A DNA stretch of 55,274 nucleotides, from contig RCNO01000009.1 in NCBI GenBank assembly GCA_003731685.1, forward strand, positions 18,047 through 73,320. The letters run 5' to 3'. A model generated the notes under the pieces. That model was not told the DNA's origin and did not search any database. It was given only the letters and a program-made list of their open reading frames with translations. This stretch comes from Bacteroidetes/Chlorobi group bacterium MS-B_bin-24 (GTDB taxonomy: Bacteria > Bacteroidota > Ignavibacteria > Kapaibacteriales > UBA2268). Of this stretch, positions 36,692 to 45,400 are shown piece after piece (positions within the stretch are counted from its first letter, which is position 1; each line of letters opens with the position of its first letter). The translations under genes were made by a program, and so were the position numbers.

Positions 36692-37750
36692 ATGGCAACC
36701 ATATCTAAAAAGCTTTCTTTTTTCGACAGGTATTTAACCCTGTGGATTTTCCTTACTATGTTCCTTGGAGTTGGAGTGGGTTCGCTCTATCCATCAATCG
36801 CAAATTTTTGGAACTCTTTGAGCCGAGGCACAACCAATATACCCATTGCTATCGGCTTAATTCTAATGATGTATCCACCTTTAGCTAAGGTCAGATACGA
36901 AGAATTGCCAGTAGTATTTAGCAACCTTCGCTTATTATCATTCTCTTTAATACAAAATTGGATTGTTGGTCCAATCCTTATGTTCCTTCTGGCAATGGTT
37001 TTCTTGCCCGACAAACCAGAATTTGCCTATGGGGTCATTCTTGTTGGTCTTGCCCGTTGCATTGCTATGGTTTTAGTTTGGAACGACCTTGCAAGCGGAG
37101 ATTCCGAACTCGCCGCCGGGCTTGTCGCCTTTAATGCTTTGTTCCAGGTTCTAACATATTCAATATATGCATACATCTTTATAACAATTTTGCCTCCCCT
37201 TTTCGGGATGAAATCACAGCTTGTTAACATTTCAATAGTTGAAGTCGCAAGCAGTGTTTTGATTTACTTAGGGATTCCTTTTTTACTGGGCATCACCACT
37301 CGCTTTTTTTTGATTAAACTCAAAAGCAAAGATTGGTACCACAAAGAATTTATCCCTAAGATAAGTATTATAACACCAGTGGCTCTACTTTTTACGATTT
37401 TTGTTATGTTCTCACTCAAGGGCGAAAAAATCCTTGAGTTGCCAATGGATGTTATTAGAGTTGCAATTCCCTATTTCTTTTACTTCGTAATAATGTTTTT
37501 TTCAACCTTTTTCATTTTAAAAAAGAAAGGATTTTCGTACCCTCGAACAACATCAGTATCATTTAGTGCGGCCAGCAATGACTTTGAGCTTGCAATTGCT
37601 GTGTCTATTGCAGTTTTTGGTATCAATTCGCCAGCGGCTTTTGCCACTGTTATTGGACCACTGCTCGAAGTTCCAATTCTTATCTCACTTGTTAACTTTG
37701 CTTTAGCATTTGAGAAAAAATTTAAAAATCAATCTTTTGTTAACAAATAG
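36692..37750 (+). CDS. acr3: ACR3-family arsenite efflux transporter
   Basis: Inner-membrane arsenite extruder with about ten helices and 352 residues. The conserved cysteine lies in [16 protein letters not shown], and the conserved glutamate in [12 protein letters not shown] near the C-terminus; both are needed for transport in studied ACR3 proteins. It starts a tight four-gene run with a CoA-binding protein, a thioredoxin and a CcdA-like protein. Neither ArsR nor ArsC is visible in the window, although the thioredoxin could supply reducing power for arsenate reduction elsewhere. Confidence 0.93.
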   Translation: MATISKKLSFFDRYLTLWIFLTMFLGVGVGSLYPSIANFWNSLSRGTTNIPIAIGLILMMYPPLAKVRYEELPVVFSNLRLLSFSLIQNWIVGPILMFLLAMVFLPDKPEFAYGVILVGLARCIAMVLVWNDLASGDSELAAGLVAFNALFQVLTYSIYAYIFITILPPLFGMKSQLVNISIVEVASSVLIYLGIPFLLGITTRFFLIKLKSKDWYHKEFIPKISIITPVALLFTIFVMFSLKGEKILELPMDVIRVAIPYFFYFVIMFFSTFFILKKKGFSYPRTTSVSFSAASNDFELAIAVSIAVFGINSPAAFATVIGPLLEVPILISLVNFALAFEKKFKNQSFVNK

Positions 37751-37759
37751 GGTTAAAAA

Positions 37760-38182
37760 ATGGAAATCGACCCCGTCGAGGTGATGAAATCAACACAAAC
37801 ATTTGCAATACTCGGAGCATCGGCAAACGAAAGCTCCTATGGCTTTAAATTAGTTAAAAATTTGTGCGACGTTGGGTACAACATTTTCCCAGTCAATCCT
37901 AAGTATGAAACAATATACGGAATTAAATGTTACAAAAGCCTTGATGAAATCCCTTCTAAAATACAAAACATTGTTTTTGCATTATCTCCATCAAATAGCT
38001 TAAAATTGCTTAACCAGATAAATATCGACAAGAGCTGTTACGTTTGGTTCCCACCCGAATGCTGGAACGAAGAACTTTTGGAAACTGCCAAAAGCAAAGA
38101 GTTAAGAATTATTGTCGACCATTGTCCAATTGGAACCTATCTAAAATTAAATTACTTAAAACAACACAAGGAGGAAAAATGA
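37760..38182 (+). CDS. CoA-binding (YccU-like) protein
   Basis: Small Rossmann-fold protein of 140 residues. The glycine-rich segment FAILGASANESSYGFKLVKN and later FPVNPKYETIYGIKCYKSL and the C-terminal IIVDHCPIGTYLK match the CoA_binding_2 family (E. coli YccU). Function in arsenic metabolism is not established. It starts 9 nt after ACR3 and its TGA overlaps the thioredoxin ATG, so it is part of the operon. Confidence 0.88.
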   Translation: MEIDPVEVMKSTQTFAILGASANESSYGFKLVKNLCDVGYNIFPVNPKYETIYGIKCYKSLDEIPSKIQNIVFALSPSNSLKLLNQINIDKSCYVWFPPECWNEELLETAKSKELRIIVDHCPIGTYLKLNYLKQHKEEK

Positions 38183-38586
38183 AAAAAGGGACGTTTAACA
38201 AAACGCTCTTTATTTTAGCATTTACTTTGATTTTTACCTTACAATTTACTTTGTTGCAATCGCAAAATCAGGAAAAGAAAAACGAACCAAAACCGTTGGT
38301 TACTTTCATTGAACTTGGCTCTGTTAATTGTATCCCTTGCAAAAAAATGCAACCAATAATGAAGTCACTCGAAACAAAGTATGGAAGCCAACTCAAGGTA
38401 ATTTTTTACGACGTTTGGAAACCCGACCAAAAAAAATACGCTGAAATGTACAAAATTCGAGTTATACCAACTCAAGTATTCTTAGACAAGGACGGCAAGG
38501 AATTCTTTCGCCACGAAGGTTTCTTCCCCGAAGAGGAGATAGATAAGCTCCTTCAAAAGCGAGGCTTAAAACCTTTAAAAAAATGA
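38179..38586 (+). CDS. Exported thioredoxin-family protein
   Basis: The ATG at 38179 has AAGGAGG 5 nt upstream and overlaps the previous stop (ATGA); the open frame further upstream is out of use. 135 residues: N-terminal signal or anchor (about 9-28), then the active site Cys51-Ile-Pro-Cys54 in NCIPCKKM and the cis-Pro loop RVIPTQVFLDKDG. It is followed 7 nt later by a CcdA-like gene, which would supply electrons across the membrane to this periplasmic thioredoxin. Confidence 0.9.
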   Translation: MKKGTFNKTLFILAFTLIFTLQFTLLQSQNQEKKNEPKPLVTFIELGSVNCIPCKKMQPIMKSLETKYGSQLKVIFYDVWKPDQKKYAEMYKIRVIPTQVFLDKDGKEFFRHEGFFPEEEIDKLLQKRGLKPLKK

Positions 38587-38593
38587 GGGAACA

Positions 38594-39319
38594 ATGTTCG
38601 AAAACCTTTTCGAAAAATTATATTACGCTGTAAATGAATTATCCTTTTTGGCAATTTTGGCTTCCTTTTTATGGGGAATTTTAAGTATTCTGCTATCGCC
38701 CTGCCATCTGTCCAGTATTGCTTTGATTGTTAGTTACATCAGTGCCAAAGAAATAACATCTCTTAAAAAGACTTTCTTTGTATCTTCAATCTTTTCGATT
38801 GGTACTTTGCTCACTATTGCAGTTATCGGAACTGTTACGGCACTTCTGGGCAGGCTTATGGGCGACATTGGTTCATTCGGCAATTATCTCGTTGCTGCAA
38901 TTTTCTTAATCGTTGGATTATACCTGATGGATATAATCAAATTGGATTGGAGCGGTGTTCGACTCTCCCAAAGCAAAAAGATTTCGCTCTGGACCCCACT
39001 CCTACTTGGATTACTGTTTGGATTTGCCCTTGGTCCTTGTACATTCGCATATATGGCACCAGTGCTTGGGGCTGTATTTCAAACTGCCCAAACCAATCTT
39101 CCTTTTTCGATTTCTTTGCTGTTTGCATTTGCTATTGGGAACTGTTCGATTATCATCGCAATTGGAACTCTTATAGGCAAAGTCCAATCTTACTTGATTT
39201 GGAGCCAAAAAACCAAAATCGTAACTGGTATAAAAAGATTTTCGGGCTTTCTGGTTTTCTTGGGCGGAGTTTATTTGATTTTAAATCAAATTGGATGGCT
39301 CCAACTATCCTTCTTTTAA
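38594..39319 (+). CDS. CcdA/DsbD-transmembrane-like thiol electron transporter
   Basis: Six-helix membrane protein of 241 residues in the CcdA family, moving reducing equivalents from cytosolic thioredoxin to periplasmic partners. The two redox cysteines are Cys37 in LLSPCHLSSI (helix 1) and Cys149 in ALGPCTFAY (helix 4), each next to a proline as in the family. It is the last gene of the arsenite operon and abuts the convergent ABC fusion gene end to end. Confidence 0.88.
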   Translation: MFENLFEKLYYAVNELSFLAILASFLWGILSILLSPCHLSSIALIVSYISAKEITSLKKTFFVSSIFSIGTLLTIAVIGTVTALLGRLMGDIGSFGNYLVAAIFLIVGLYLMDIIKLDWSGVRLSQSKKISLWTPLLLGLLFGFALGPCTFAYMAPVLGAVFQTAQTNLPFSISLLFAFAIGNCSIIIAIGTLIGKVQSYLIWSQKTKIVTGIKRFSGFLVFLGGVYLILNQIGWLQLSFF

Positions 39320-40909
39320 TCATTGTAGGACTTTGCGAAAGCGAGTGGAACTGATAACGAACGTAATGACCCCAAACCCTAACAAAATAAGTATCTGAGT
39401 CCAAAGCTCGGCAAAGCCAATACCTTTCAACACGATTCCCCTGAGTATCACAAGAAAATACCGCAAGGGAATCAAATACGTAATGGGTTGAATTATTTTC
39501 GGCATATTTTCGATGGGGAAAACAAAGCCAGAAAGGTATATCATTGGCACAATAACCCCAAAAACTGAAACAATCACAGCCTGTTGCTGCGATTTAGATG
39601 ATGTTGAAATGAACAAACCAATCCCAAGATTCGAAAACTCAAATAAGAATGCCGTTGCAAACAGAAGCAAAACACTGCCACGGATTTGAATACCAAACCA
39701 GAACCGCATTACCAAAAGGACAAAAACAAAATCGATAAAACCAATAATCAGAAATGGGATGAGTTTCCCTGCTATAATCTGATACGGCTTCAGAGGGGAA
39801 ACAAGGATTTGCTCTATTGTTCCGCTTTCTTTTTCACGAACCACAGCCATAGCAGTCAATGGAATTGCAATAATCAAAAGTAAAAGGGCAACAATTCCAG
39901 GTAAAAGAAAACGGCGAGTCTCCATCTCTGGATTGTACCAAACACGAATCTCCGGACTTATACCAGAGTACCGAAAATAACCTTTTTTCGAAACAGATAC
40001 AAGCTCTTCTGCAATCAAATGCTTATAAAACCCTGGAGAAATCCTCTCGATTTCAACCTCAGGCAATCCAACTCCTTTGATAAATTCATTTAATTCATTT
40101 AAATTTCTTTCACTTTTTGGCATCACAACGTTAATTCTATCGCCAAACAACTGGATTTCGCACTTCTTTTTAAATAAATCAATGCTTTCCGATAACCCTT
40201 TACCAACGATTTCGAACACATCAAAGTCGCTGTTGAACTTTTCGATTAGGTTTTTGGGGCTATCGCAAACAAGTATTTTCCCTTGGTTCAACAACGCAAC
40301 TCGATTGACTCGTTCTGCCTCGTCAAGATATGGCGTCGATAACAAAATAGTCTTCCCACTTTTTACCAAACTGCTCAGCAGGAACCAAAATTCCCTTCGC
40401 GAAATAGGGTCTACTCCCGTTGTTGGTTCATCAAGCAAAAGAACCTCGGGGTCGTAAATCATTGCACAAATCAAAGCAAGTTTCTGTTTCATTCCCCCGG
40501 ATAAATTACCAACAAGCACATTTTGAAAATTTTCGAGCTTTGCAAATTTTATCAGTTTCTCGTACTTTTCCGAAAAGTTTTGAATCTGATGAATCTCGGC
40601 AAAAAACTCCAAATTTTCTCGAACTGTTAAATCTGTGTAATGGGAAAAGTTTTGCGAAACGTACCCAATTTTCCTTTTAACTTCATCGAAGTTGTGTTGA
40701 ATGTCAACATCAAATATATGAATCGTTCCTTCCGTCGGCTTAATAGAGCCTGCAATTTGTCTTATCAAAGTTGTCTTTCCAGCACCATCGGGACCGGCAA
40801 CACAAAAAATTTCCCCTCGGTTAACTGAAAAATTGATTTCATAATTGGCTAAAACATTTCCAAACTTTTTTGTCAAATTTTTTACAAAGATAACGGGCAC
40901 TTCTGCCAT
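39320..40909 (-). CDS. ABC ATPase fused to a shortened ABC-2 permease
   Basis: 529 residues. Residues 1-290 are an ABC ATPase of the YbhF/DrrA kind: Walker A GPDGAGKTT (39-47), signature NLSGGMKQ, Walker B EVLLLDEPTTGVDP; the switch position reads STPYLDEAER, with Pro where many ATPases have His. After a 30-residue linker the sequence enters an ABC-2 permease at RVWYNPEMETRRFLLPG, with EKESGTIEQILVSPLKPYQ and SGFVFPIENMP. The first helix and extracytoplasmic domain expected before WYNPE are missing. It follows the HlyD-like gene by 1 nt. Confidence 0.85.
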   Translation of the reverse strand: MAEVPVIFVKNLTKKFGNVLANYEINFSVNRGEIFCVAGPDGAGKTTLIRQIAGSIKPTEGTIHIFDVDIQHNFDEVKRKIGYVSQNFSHYTDLTVRENLEFFAEIHQIQNFSEKYEKLIKFAKLENFQNVLVGNLSGGMKQKLALICAMIYDPEVLLLDEPTTGVDPISRREFWFLLSSLVKSGKTILLSTPYLDEAERVNRVALLNQGKILVCDSPKNLIEKFNSDFDVFEIVGKGLSESIDLFKKKCEIQLFGDRINVVMPKSERNLNELNEFIKGVGLPEVEIERISPGFYKHLIAEELVSVSKKGYFRYSGISPEIRVWYNPEMETRRFLLPGIVALLLLIIAIPLTAMAVVREKESGTIEQILVSPLKPYQIIAGKLIPFLIIGFIDFVFVLLVMRFWFGIQIRGSVLLLFATAFLFEFSNLGIGLFISTSSKSQQQAVIVSVFGVIVPMIYLSGFVFPIENMPKIIQPITYLIPLRYFLVILRGIVLKGIGFAELWTQILILLGFGVITFVISSTRFRKVLQ

Positions 40910-40910
40910 C

Positions 40911-41876
40911 TTAATTCAAATTCAAAATAATTTTTGCATCAGCGGGCATTCCGGGCTTAAGCTCGAATTCCGCATTGGGTATTCTGATTTTAACCGCATA
41001 GACAAGTGTTATTCGCTCGTCTTTGGTTTGAATATTTTTTGGGGTAAATTCTGCTTCATTCGAAATGAAAATAACTTTGCCCTTGTATATTTTGCCCGGG
41101 TATGTATCTGTTGAAACTTCAACATCTTTGCCCAGCATAACTTTTCCCAAATCGCTTTCGGGAATGTACACAACCATTTCTACGGTATCGAGCTTCCCAA
41201 GTTTAAACAAAGGTGAACCAATTGTTACGAATTCACCATTTTCAACAAATTTTTTCAACAGGACACCATCGGAAGGAGCCAAAACAAAGCATTCTGTGAA
41301 GTTCTTCAGTGCAGAATTTTTAGCTGCTATTGCCTTTTGCAAATTTGCTTCGGCTTGAGCAATTTCTTCAGGACGGAAAAAGTTCTTCATTTTATTCACA
41401 TTAGCCTTGGCTTGGGCAAGACGAGATTCTGCTAATTTCATCTGCAACTCTGCCTCTTCGTATTGCTTTTGATTAAATGAACCAGAAGATTTTAAATCCA
41501 ATGCCCTATCGAAGTTAATTTTTGCCACTTTGTAATTTTCTTCGGCTTGGCGAAGATTTTCCTCTGCAACCATAACATCCTCCAAACGAGCACCCTTGCG
41601 AACCAATTCAAGCTGGGAACGCGCATACCTTTCCATCGACTCAGCCTGTTCCAGCTGATATTTCAAACTTTCAAAATCAAGAATTAAAAGGGTATCGCCC
41701 TTTTTAACTTTTTCGCCTTCGTCTCTTCTAATTTCAACGATTTGGGAGGGAACTTTAGAATTGATTAAAATTTCGGTGGCTTCAATAATCCCGGTCGCCT
41801 CGATAACATTATGATTGTTCCTTTTGCTACAAGAGAACAACAGCACCACATATAGCAAGAATATAAACTTTCTCAT
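40911..41876 (-). CDS. HlyD/YbhG-like membrane-fusion lipoprotein
   Basis: Periplasmic adaptor of an ABC efflux system. The start at 41876 (MRKFIFLLYV) gives 321 residues and a signal peptide ending LLFSCS, hence a lipoprotein. Two lipoyl half-motifs flank a long coiled coil (EEAELQMKLAESRLAQAKA, about residues 80-190): TEILINSKVPSQIVEI and LAPSDGVLLKKFVENGEFV. The adaptor is paired with the ABC fusion that starts right after it. A TATTTTTG box lies 18 nt upstream of the ATG. Confidence 0.9.
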   Translation of the reverse strand: MRKFIFLLYVVLLFSCSKRNNHNVIEATGIIEATEILINSKVPSQIVEIRRDEGEKVKKGDTLLILDFESLKYQLEQAESMERYARSQLELVRKGARLEDVMVAEENLRQAEENYKVAKINFDRALDLKSSGSFNQKQYEEAELQMKLAESRLAQAKANVNKMKNFFRPEEIAQAEANLQKAIAAKNSALKNFTECFVLAPSDGVLLKKFVENGEFVTIGSPLFKLGKLDTVEMVVYIPESDLGKVMLGKDVEVSTDTYPGKIYKGKVIFISNEAEFTPKNIQTKDERITLVYAVKIRIPNAEFELKPGMPADAKIILNLN

Positions 41877-41894
41877 TTTCAATAAGCAAAAAAT

Positions 41895-41902
41895 CAAAAA
41901 TA
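41895..41902 (-). promoter_or_regulatory. candidate -7 box for the HlyD-ABC operon
   Basis: Minus strand TATTTTTG, matching TAnnTTTG, 18 nt before the HlyD-like start and facing away from the tRNA gene. Confidence 0.3.
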
Positions 41903-41937
41903 AATAAAAAGAAATTTCGTAATTTCGTATCTTAAAA

Positions 41938-42011
41938 GGTCCCGTAGTTCAGCAGGATAGAACGGCAGTTTCCTAAACTGCGTGTCGGGGGTTCGAGTCC
42001 CTCCGGGACCG
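41938..42011 (+). tRNA. tRNA-Arg, anticodon CCU
   Basis: 74-nt cloverleaf: acceptor GGTCCCG pairs with CGGGACC; anticodon stem GCAGT/ACTGC encloses TTCCTAA, giving anticodon CCT; the T-arm GGGGGTTCGAGTCCCTC is intact; the discriminator is G. CCA is not encoded. Confidence 0.96.
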
Positions 42012-42290
42012 CAAGAATCCTCTTAATTCCTTGATAAATCAAAAAGTTGGCGAAAACCTATTTTTGTATCCATACAAATTCAAGTGATTTACTCTCGAAA
42101 AATTTTTTTGTTAATCCCGCAGTTATTTTCTTCCACAAAAATTTTTTCCTTTTAATTTTTTTATTAATTTGCTTTGGTTTTTCGGTATTTAAAACGAAAA
42201 CCTCATTTCAATTTTTGAAATGCAATGCAATGAAATAGGCTTTTTTCATTTTTCGTTTCTCTTTCGATTTTACCAATTTTTATATTCTAC
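42012..42290. other. intergenic, no supported gene
   Basis: Between tRNA-Arg and a short gene remnant. A 63-codon plus frame here is of low complexity (Phe/Leu/Ile/Lys from AT-rich DNA) and is not called. No terminator or att-like copy of the tRNA 3' end was noticed. Confidence 0.5.
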
Positions 42291-42377
42291 ACAGCGGAAA
42301 TACTTTCGGGCGAAAATATCGTAACAATACAAGCCGAAAATCAAATCAAGCCATACAAATTGATTGTAGTAAAGTAG
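42291..42377 (+). pseudogene. possible 3' remnant of a T9SS-cargo gene
   Basis: The plus frame ending at TAG 42375-42377 reads AEILSGENIVTIQAENQIKP then YKLIVVK. This looks like the very end of a type A T9SS sorting domain, which typically closes with a strand such as GIYIVKI...KLIV. Upstream of it the frame turns into low-complexity sequence and meets a stop at 42231. No start or body remains. A chance frame cannot be excluded. Confidence 0.3.
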
Positions 42378-42400
42378 TATTGATGTGAAAATCAGAAGAA

Positions 42401-45400
42401 TCAATACTTCAACTTAATTAGTTTCCCAAATACTGGGTCGGAATAAATTTCGCCCGACACGTTCACCGAAAAGAAATAAACCCCTTGTGGAATCGAGTGT
42501 CCGTTGTCGTCAAATCCATCCCAGTAAATATAATCATCATTTAAATTAATGTTTTTTGTTAATGTCCTTATTTTTTTGCCTGAAACATCAAAGATGTCGA
42601 TTTTAGCTAATCCGCCGCCTTTGGGAGAAAGGTATCTAATCAAAAATGTAGCGTCATTAGTAACAGGGTTCGGAGCGACAACGCACGAATCAATCTTCGC
42701 CAAGCGAGAAACATAAACTGGTACATCAAGCGTATCTTTATTCCCCGTTGGGTCGGTTGTGTAGATTGTAAAGTAGTTTAGTCCATACTCAAGTTCATCG
42801 GAATCAAGAGAATAAGAGCATTTCAAAGGAATATTCCGACCGTAAATTGTAAATTTAGCTCTTTCCCCAAGGTTGATTTTTTTTGTATTTATTAGCAATG
42901 TAGTGGAATTTGTATCAAAAGTTAATTTGCTGTTATCGTAAATTTCAATTAAAACCTGAGGTTTTTTAGTAACATACTCTTTGCCATAAATTTTCATACC
43001 ATCAAGATACAAAACAATTTCAGGGCGAACATTATCTTCGAAAAGGTTCACACTCAAAATGTCCCGATTGTTGAAAGCGTAAGATTCAGAATTCGGTTGC
43101 AAACAAGAAAATTCAATAATGTTTTTAGTATCAAATTTATCGGTAACAAGATTGCCGTTGATTTCCTTATAAGAATTTGGCGGAATTGCACCCAAAACAA
43201 ATGTGCTGAGCTCCTGCGTTTGAGACTGAGTCTTCAAAACAGAAGTAACAAAGGTAGAATCGCTCGAAGTGCGGTTAGAAAGATTATGGATTCGCAAGAG
43301 ATAACCAATTTCTTCGCCACGAAGTATTAAACTATCCGCGGGCAAATTAGGTTCAACAATTTCCAAAGCAAGTTCAGGAGAAGGAATAAAATCAATGGAC
43401 ACATCTTTCCAAACGAAGTTGCTCGATTCATAGGGATTCGAAATCATCACTTCTATCGATAGGTAAGGATATTCAAGTGCATAGATTGAATTAAGTTCAA
43501 TCTCCGAAAGATTAGAACTTTTGAGAAGTAATATTTTGTCCTTATCCAAAAGCGATTTTATACCATAAATCGATACGAAGAGATTAATTGAGTCTTGCGG
43601 AGCCTCGAAGTTCATCTTCAATTGGTTCCACTTTTTTGCTGGACCAAGCAAAGGGATTTGAATTCGAGCTTCTCTTGGATTTTGAATCATAAAGCCTTCG
43701 GATTGAACTGTGTCGCCATCCAAATCGAATCCCTCGTCGATTGCGACTTTCTTGCCAAAAAAGTTTCTGCCGACAAAAAAGAATGAATTGCCCCAGTAGC
43801 CTTGGGAACCCAGCGAATCGGCAAAAACACTGCCCCATTCCCGCAAAGCAGCCTTCAATGTGTCGAGCGAGCCCGGGCTATTTGGAACATAAAGCTTATG
43901 CATAATTGGCACTCGAAGCGAAGAACTATGTGCTACAAGAAAAATGTAATCGCCATCGGGAACAGAATCCCTTAAATATTGAACAAGTTTTATGCTGGAT
44001 GAATCCTTCTCGGGTGGGTCAGTCCCCCAAGTTTCAAAAATTCGGTACTCTTTCAAAGAGAAGTTTTCGTGCGAAATAATTACAACGTGGAAGCCAACAA
44101 TATCGAGGTCGGGCGCCATTGTAACATAAACTTTATTGTTAACAGTGATTTCTTTACCCTTTTCGGAGCGTTCATTGCCCGAGGCTTCCATTATCTTGTA
44201 GGGAATTTTATAAGGCTCCAATCTTAAAGTATTCGAAAGCGTATCGAAAAATATATTTTTAAACTCAAAATTTGCGAATTCCGATTTCTCTTTGTATGAA
44301 AGAGTAGTAAATGGAATGACACTGCTATTTTCGAAATGGAATGGTATCCAGAGCGTTTGATTTTGAAAATTAGTATCGTTCGTAAGTTTCCTTGCATACA
44401 GCCAGAAATGCCCAGTTGGGAAATTAAAACTGGGCAGCCAGTCGATTTTGATTTTGCTCTTTTGGATTTCCTCATTTCGAGAAGAGTATATCAGGGTTGA
44501 ATTGGTATCGGGTTCAGTATAGATTTTAAACGAGTAGTTTTGTTGATTTTCATTAAAATACGGGTCTATAAATCTAAACAATGGATTTGTTACATTAACA
44601 TCCCAGTTGGCTTGGGGTTCAACAGGGAATAAAGAGGAAGAATAAACATATATTTCGTAGTTCAAAGAATTATTCGCAAAATCATAATCATTTATTCTAT
44701 GCTCTGGGTCAATTATTAGTTGGAATCTATGAATGCCGATTTGCTGGCGAACGGGAATCCGAAATTCAAATTCAATAAGGGAACAAGCCTCATTAAATCG
44801 GCGGATGCGCAAATCCTCGGGAATTGTTTTCCCATTAAACTGATGATTTAGTACCAAATTAAAAGATTCTTTGGTGGCAAAACCAGAATTACCAATAACA
44901 CCTCGAATAATGAAAAGAGAATCGTTTTGGGTTATAGTTGTTCTCCCGGATTCGTTAGTAATCGATACTTTGTTGTCTAAAAAATACAAATCGGGCTGAC
45001 GCCTGATTCTCATTTTCAGCAATGGGTCGCCGAGATAAACATAGTGATACATTGTTAAAATGTTAAAAAAGTCTTGTGAGGCAGAAATTTGACGAGACTT
45101 TGCCAAATCGAAAAGTTCAAGGAAGTTGTCCGTTTTTATCGTGCTGTCGGCGATAATTTTAAGAAGGTTTTCAGCCAGCAACAAGGAATAAAGCCGAATA
45201 CTTACACCACCCGACCCAATTGTTGCAACAAAACCCTTTTCGGGATAAATCGTATACTCCTCGTTTCGACAGATAAGAGTTGGTTCGGCAAAGTTTGCGG
45301 TATTGCACGAAAAAGAGCCGAAGAAACCATACTTCCCTTTATTGTTCAATGTTTGCACCTTCCATCCATCGGTATCGAAAACCTTTGCAGAGCCATGCCC

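Noticed and set aside
41938-42011. tRNA-Arg as attachment site of an integrated element
   Set aside because: No second copy of the tRNA 3' end and no phage-type integrase were seen; the only tyrosine recombinase (24709-25623) is of housekeeping Xer form and far away.
42047-42238. 63-codon plus frame after tRNA-Arg
   Set aside because: Low-complexity Phe/Leu/Ile/Lys content from AT-rich DNA, no ribosome site.
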